A stretch of DNA of 64,000 nt from Limosilactobacillus rudii (lineage in GTDB: Bacteria > Bacillota > Bacilli > Lactobacillales > Lactobacillaceae), in contig NZ_JACIVB010000062.1 of assembly GCF_014145455.1 (NCBI RefSeq), positions 62,001 through 126,000 on the forward strand. Direction: 5' to 3'. Under the pieces are notes generated by a model. It was given only the letters and a program-made list of their open reading frames with translations. It did no database searches and was not told the origin of the DNA. Positions 61,312-64,000 of the stretch are shown piece by piece. The position numbers and the translations under genes were made by a program. The number at the start of each line of letters is the position of its first letter. Positions within the stretch are counted from its first letter, which is position 1.

Positions 61312-62169
61312 GTGGCGACAATTATTGATGGTCGATCTCTTGCCAAAACAATTAATACGCAGACTTCAAAACGGGTCGCAAAATTAAATCAGCAAGGTAT
61401 TCATCCAGGAATTGCGGTTGTAATTGCTGGTGATGATTCGGCAAGTTTGATCTATACACGTAATAAACATAAAAAGGCAATGAAGCTGGGAATTAACTCA
61501 GTTCTTAAAAAGTATCCTTTTAATGTTAGTCAAGATGAATTATTAGCGGAGATTGATAAATTGAATAAGGATGACTCTATCGATGCAATTTTGGTTCAAC
61601 AACCAATGCCACCACAAATTGATTCGCGGATAATTACTAATGCCATCAGTCCTGAAAAAGATGTTGATGGGTTAAATCCTTTAAATCTCGGTAAATTATT
61701 TGCAAACCAAAATACTAACTACCCGATTGCATGTACTCCTCGCGGGATTATGCGAATGTTAGAAGAATACAATGTTAAATTAAAAGGGCAAAACGTGGTA
61801 ATTATTGGACGGAGTATTTTAGTAGGTAAGCCCTTATTAGCCTTGCTTAACAATGCTGATGCAACAGTTACAATGGCCGGAAGAAGTACAACGAATTTAT
61901 CAAGATTAACTCAAACGGCTGATATTTTGATCGTTGCTGCAGGTGTTCCGCACCTTATTAGTGCTAAAGATATAAAAGCGGGGGCAACTGTGATTGATGT
62001 TGGGATTAACCGTTTGAGTACGGGAAAGCTAACTGGTGATGTTGATTTTGATAGTGCAAAGGAAAAGGCAGGGTTAATTACCCCCGTGCCTGGTGGTGTA
62101 GGTCCGATGACAATTGCAACCCTGATGGAGCAAACAGTTGATTTAGCACAGTGGAGGCATCATGGATAG
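61312..62169 (+). CDS. folD: Methylenetetrahydrofolate dehydrogenase/cyclohydrolase
   Basis: A 285-residue bifunctional enzyme interconverting 5,10-methylene-, methenyl- and 10-formyl-THF. The catalytic Lys lies in YTRNKHKKA, with VQQPMPPQI, and the GGVGPMTIATLMEQT motif near the C-terminus. The start is GTG 61312 after AAAGGAGGAA. It overlaps xseA by eight bases. Confidence 0.96.
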   Translation: MATIIDGRSLAKTINTQTSKRVAKLNQQGIHPGIAVVIAGDDSASLIYTRNKHKKAMKLGINSVLKKYPFNVSQDELLAEIDKLNKDDSIDAILVQQPMPPQIDSRIITNAISPEKDVDGLNPLNLGKLFANQNTNYPIACTPRGIMRMLEEYNVKLKGQNVVIIGRSILVGKPLLALLNNADATVTMAGRSTTNLSRLTQTADILIVAAGVPHLISAKDIKAGATVIDVGINRLSTGKLTGDVDFDSAKEKAGLITPVPGGVGPMTIATLMEQTVDLAQWRHHG

Positions 62170-63499
62170 AAGCCAATATTTAACAGTTAGCGAGTTAACT
62201 AAATACCTAAAAACAAAATTTGATCGAGACCCATATTTACATACGGTTTATTTAACTGGTGAGATTTCCAATTTTCGTTTACGTCAGCGTCATCAATACT
62301 TTAGTTTAAAAGATGATAATGCGTTGATTGATGCGGTAATGTTTGAACGGCAATATCGTAAAATTAAATTTACGCCGGAGCAAGGGATGAAAGTGTGTGT
62401 AGTTGGCCATGTTAGTCTCTATGAAAAAAGTGGTCGCTACCAGATTTATATTGATCAAATGGAACCAGATGGGTTGGGCTCTCTTTATTTGGCGTTCGAG
62501 CAATTAAAGAAGAAATTGAGTACGGAAGGTTTATTTGATTTACCTAAAAAAACAATCCCAATGTTCCCCAAGCGAATTGCGGTTGTTACCAGTATCGATG
62601 GGGCAGTTATTCGTGATATTAATACTACTGTTCGCCGTCGTTATCCAATTGCCCAGGTCGTCTTATATCCAACGGTTGTACAGGGAGACAAGGCAGCAGC
62701 GGATATTGCTCGACAGATCACTCGTGCAAATGACCGTGGAGATTTTGATACCTTAATTATTGGACGGGGTGGTGGTTCAATAGAGGATTTGTGGCCCTTT
62801 AATGAAGAAGTTGTTGCACGGGCAATTGTGGCTAGTAAAATCCCTGTGATCTCATCAGTTGGTCATGAGACGGATACAACTATTGCTGATTTGGTAGCTG
62901 ATCGTCGTGCTGCAACGCCAACCGCAGCAGCAGAGTTAGCTACTCCTGTTCAATTAAATGATGTTTTAATGACAATTAAGGATGATCAGAATCGCTTATT
63001 GAATACAATGCGGACGCAAATTAATTTTGACCGGCAGCAACTAGAAAAACAATTACAAAGCTATATCTTTCAGCAACCTACGCGTTTGTATGAAAATTAC
63101 GCCCAAAAAGTTGATCAATTAACACAACAGCTTGGTCAGGTAGCACACAATACAATTCAAAATACCCAGATTAAGCTTGAACGACTGCAATCCCAGCTAA
63201 TGGCAAGGTCACCATTGCATCAGATTCAGCAACAGGAACAAATTGTTAACCAATTAAAAAAACAATTAGTAACGTCAGCATTAGCTAACCAAAATGATAA
63301 ACAGCAACAAGTTACAAGTTTAATCAAACAATTGGATTCATTAAGTCCGTTAAAGATCATGAGTCGGGGCTATACCTACGTAACAAGTAAAGGAAAAGTT
63401 GTAAATCATGCTAAACAGTTAGCGGTTGGGCAACAAGTTCAATTACATTTTGATGATGGTGAAGTTCAGGCAGAGATTAAAAAAGTAAAGGAGCATTAA
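62162..63499 (+). CDS. xseA: Exodeoxyribonuclease VII large subunit
   Basis: A 445-residue subunit: N-terminal OB fold (about 1-110), catalytic region with RGGGSIEDLWPFN and SVGHETDTTIADLVADRRAATPTAAAE, then a long Gln-rich coiled coil and a C-terminal segment. With XseB it degrades single-stranded DNA. It overlaps folD by eight bases and xseB starts two bases after its stop. Confidence 0.96.
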   Translation: MDRSQYLTVSELTKYLKTKFDRDPYLHTVYLTGEISNFRLRQRHQYFSLKDDNALIDAVMFERQYRKIKFTPEQGMKVCVVGHVSLYEKSGRYQIYIDQMEPDGLGSLYLAFEQLKKKLSTEGLFDLPKKTIPMFPKRIAVVTSIDGAVIRDINTTVRRRYPIAQVVLYPTVVQGDKAAADIARQITRANDRGDFDTLIIGRGGGSIEDLWPFNEEVVARAIVASKIPVISSVGHETDTTIADLVADRRAATPTAAAELATPVQLNDVLMTIKDDQNRLLNTMRTQINFDRQQLEKQLQSYIFQQPTRLYENYAQKVDQLTQQLGQVAHNTIQNTQIKLERLQSQLMARSPLHQIQQQEQIVNQLKKQLVTSALANQNDKQQQVTSLIKQLDSLSPLKIMSRGYTYVTSKGKVVNHAKQLAVGQQVQLHFDDGEVQAEIKKVKEH

Positions 63500-63500
63500 G

Positions 63501-63779
63501 ATGGCAGCAGAAAAACCAACCTTTGAAGAACAATTAGCACAGTTACAGCAAATTGTAAGTCATTTAGAGCAGGGAAACGTTCCATTAGAAGAGGCTTTGC
63601 AGCAATTTCAAGAAGGAATAAAATTGTCAAAAGAATTGCAAACGAAGCTAACAAGTGCTGAAAAGACACTAGGACATTTGATTGATGATAATGGAAATGA
63701 AAAAGTGTATGAAAAGCAAAGTGACGATCCAAGCAATAATGGTGGCGGTAACCGTGGCTTTGGCAGTGAAAATGAATAG
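63501..63779 (+). CDS. xseB: Exodeoxyribonuclease VII small subunit
   Basis: A 92-residue helical subunit. The family region FEEQLAQLQQIVSHLEQGNVPLEEALQQF is given here by its key parts: FEEQLAQL and LEEALQQFQEG. The extra C-terminal tail is Gly/Asn-rich (NNGGGNRGFGSEN), longer than in Escherichia. AAGGAGC within the xseA end acts as the ribosome-binding site. Confidence 0.95.
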   Translation: MAAEKPTFEEQLAQLQQIVSHLEQGNVPLEEALQQFQEGIKLSKELQTKLTSAEKTLGHLIDDNGNEKVYEKQSDDPSNNGGGNRGFGSENE

Positions 63780-63799
63780 ATTTTAGGAGTATTAACGTA

Positions 63800-64000
63800 A
63801 TGGTTACATCACTTTCAGCGTTAAAAAAACAGATAGATGACTACCTTGCACAGACATTAGCAATGGATGTCGACCAACCAATACTTTATAATTCGATGCA
63901 ATACTCCTTAATGGCTGGGGGAAAACGGCTTCGTCCTGCACTTACTCTTGCAACTGTTGAGATGCTTGACGGAAAAATTAATGATGATGTTTTGCGGGCA
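63800..64000 (+). CDS. ispA: Polyprenyl synthetase, N-terminal part (cut by window edge)
   Basis: The first 67 residues of a trans-polyprenyl diphosphate synthase, probably farnesyl/geranylgeranyl type. MAGGKRLRPALTLAT is the family opening; the DDxxD motifs are beyond the edge. TTTTAGGAGTATTAACGTA precedes the ATG at 63800. It follows xseB as in most Firmicutes. Confidence 0.9.
   Translation, partial: MVTSLSALKKQIDDYLAQTLAMDVDQPILYNSMQYSLMAGGKRLRPALTLATVEMLDGKINDDVLRA

Noticed and set aside
1-64000. CRISPR arrays, insertion sequences, prophage genes
   Set aside because: No regular spaced repeats, transposase, integrase or phage structural genes were seen on either strand.

Overview
The window is a 64 kb chromosomal segment of a low-GC Gram-positive bacterium of the Lactobacillaceae. 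Gene order and protein style (DnaB/DnaI primosome, YqeG-YqeH-YhbY-NadD block, ArlRS-like pair, DUF3042 protein, T-box tRNA switches, Prp-processed L27) point to Limosilactobacillus reuteri or a close relative. This is inference from recognised families, not a database match. Almost everything is core genome. I see no phage, insertion sequence, CRISPR array or restriction cassette.

Layout. 1-6 kb: the C-terminal part of polA, then mutM, coaE, nrdR and the helicase-loading genes dnaB and dnaI. 6-7.4 kb: attenuator-controlled infC-rpmI-rplT; infC appears to start at ATA. 7.4-14 kb: a ribosome-assembly, NAD and tRNA-modification operon (yqeG, yqeH, yhbY, nadD, yqeK, rsfS, a methyltransferase, tmcAL), then DUF177-rpmF behind a consensus promoter embedded in a perfect inverted repeat. 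14-18 kb: an ArlRS-like two-component system and a YjeM-like amino-acid permease. 18-21.6 kb, minus strand: a MATE exporter with a riboswitch-like leader, a deformylase-family protein, YidC2 and acylphosphatase. 21.6-29.9 kb: an rRNA methyltransferase, HD and HxlR proteins, T-box(Phe)-pheST, a LysM-NlpC/P60 hydrolase, udk and greA. 29.9-38.5 kb: YfhO, a class B PBP, rpmG, 5-formyl-THF cyclo-ligase, rhomboid, YqgQ, glucokinase, a degenerate rhodanese and a DUF3042 mini-protein. 38.6-44.3 kb: miaA, glnA, gltX, an aminotransferase and a 41-aa mini-protein.

44.4-53.1 kb is the amino-acid section. A Met-specific T-box precedes a MetQ-like protein and msrA. A Ser-specific T-box precedes serS. L-lactate dehydrogenase, a YheO/DauR-type regulator, an EIIC-like permease, L-serine dehydratase (sdaAB, sdaAA) and a DUF59 Fe-S assembly protein follow. 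Together they suggest serine uptake, deamination to pyruvate and reduction to lactate, probably under catabolite control.

53.2-55.8 kb holds a three-gene operon of unknown function (one protein is a coiled coil). It is followed by a 44-aa membrane protein, a structured repeat and tRNA-Arg(TCT). 56-64 kb: a TetR regulator, L21-leader/rplU-prp-rpmA, an M24 peptidase, a 2H phosphoesterase, Asp23, nusB, folD, xseAB and the start of a polyprenyl synthase gene.

The least explained items are the three-gene operon, two copies of a structured intergenic element with compensatory stem changes (about 20.06-20.24 kb and 56.09-56.20 kb), the MATE leader RNA, and a G10 tract in the serine regulator leader. 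None can be called a new defence or metabolic system from sequence alone.
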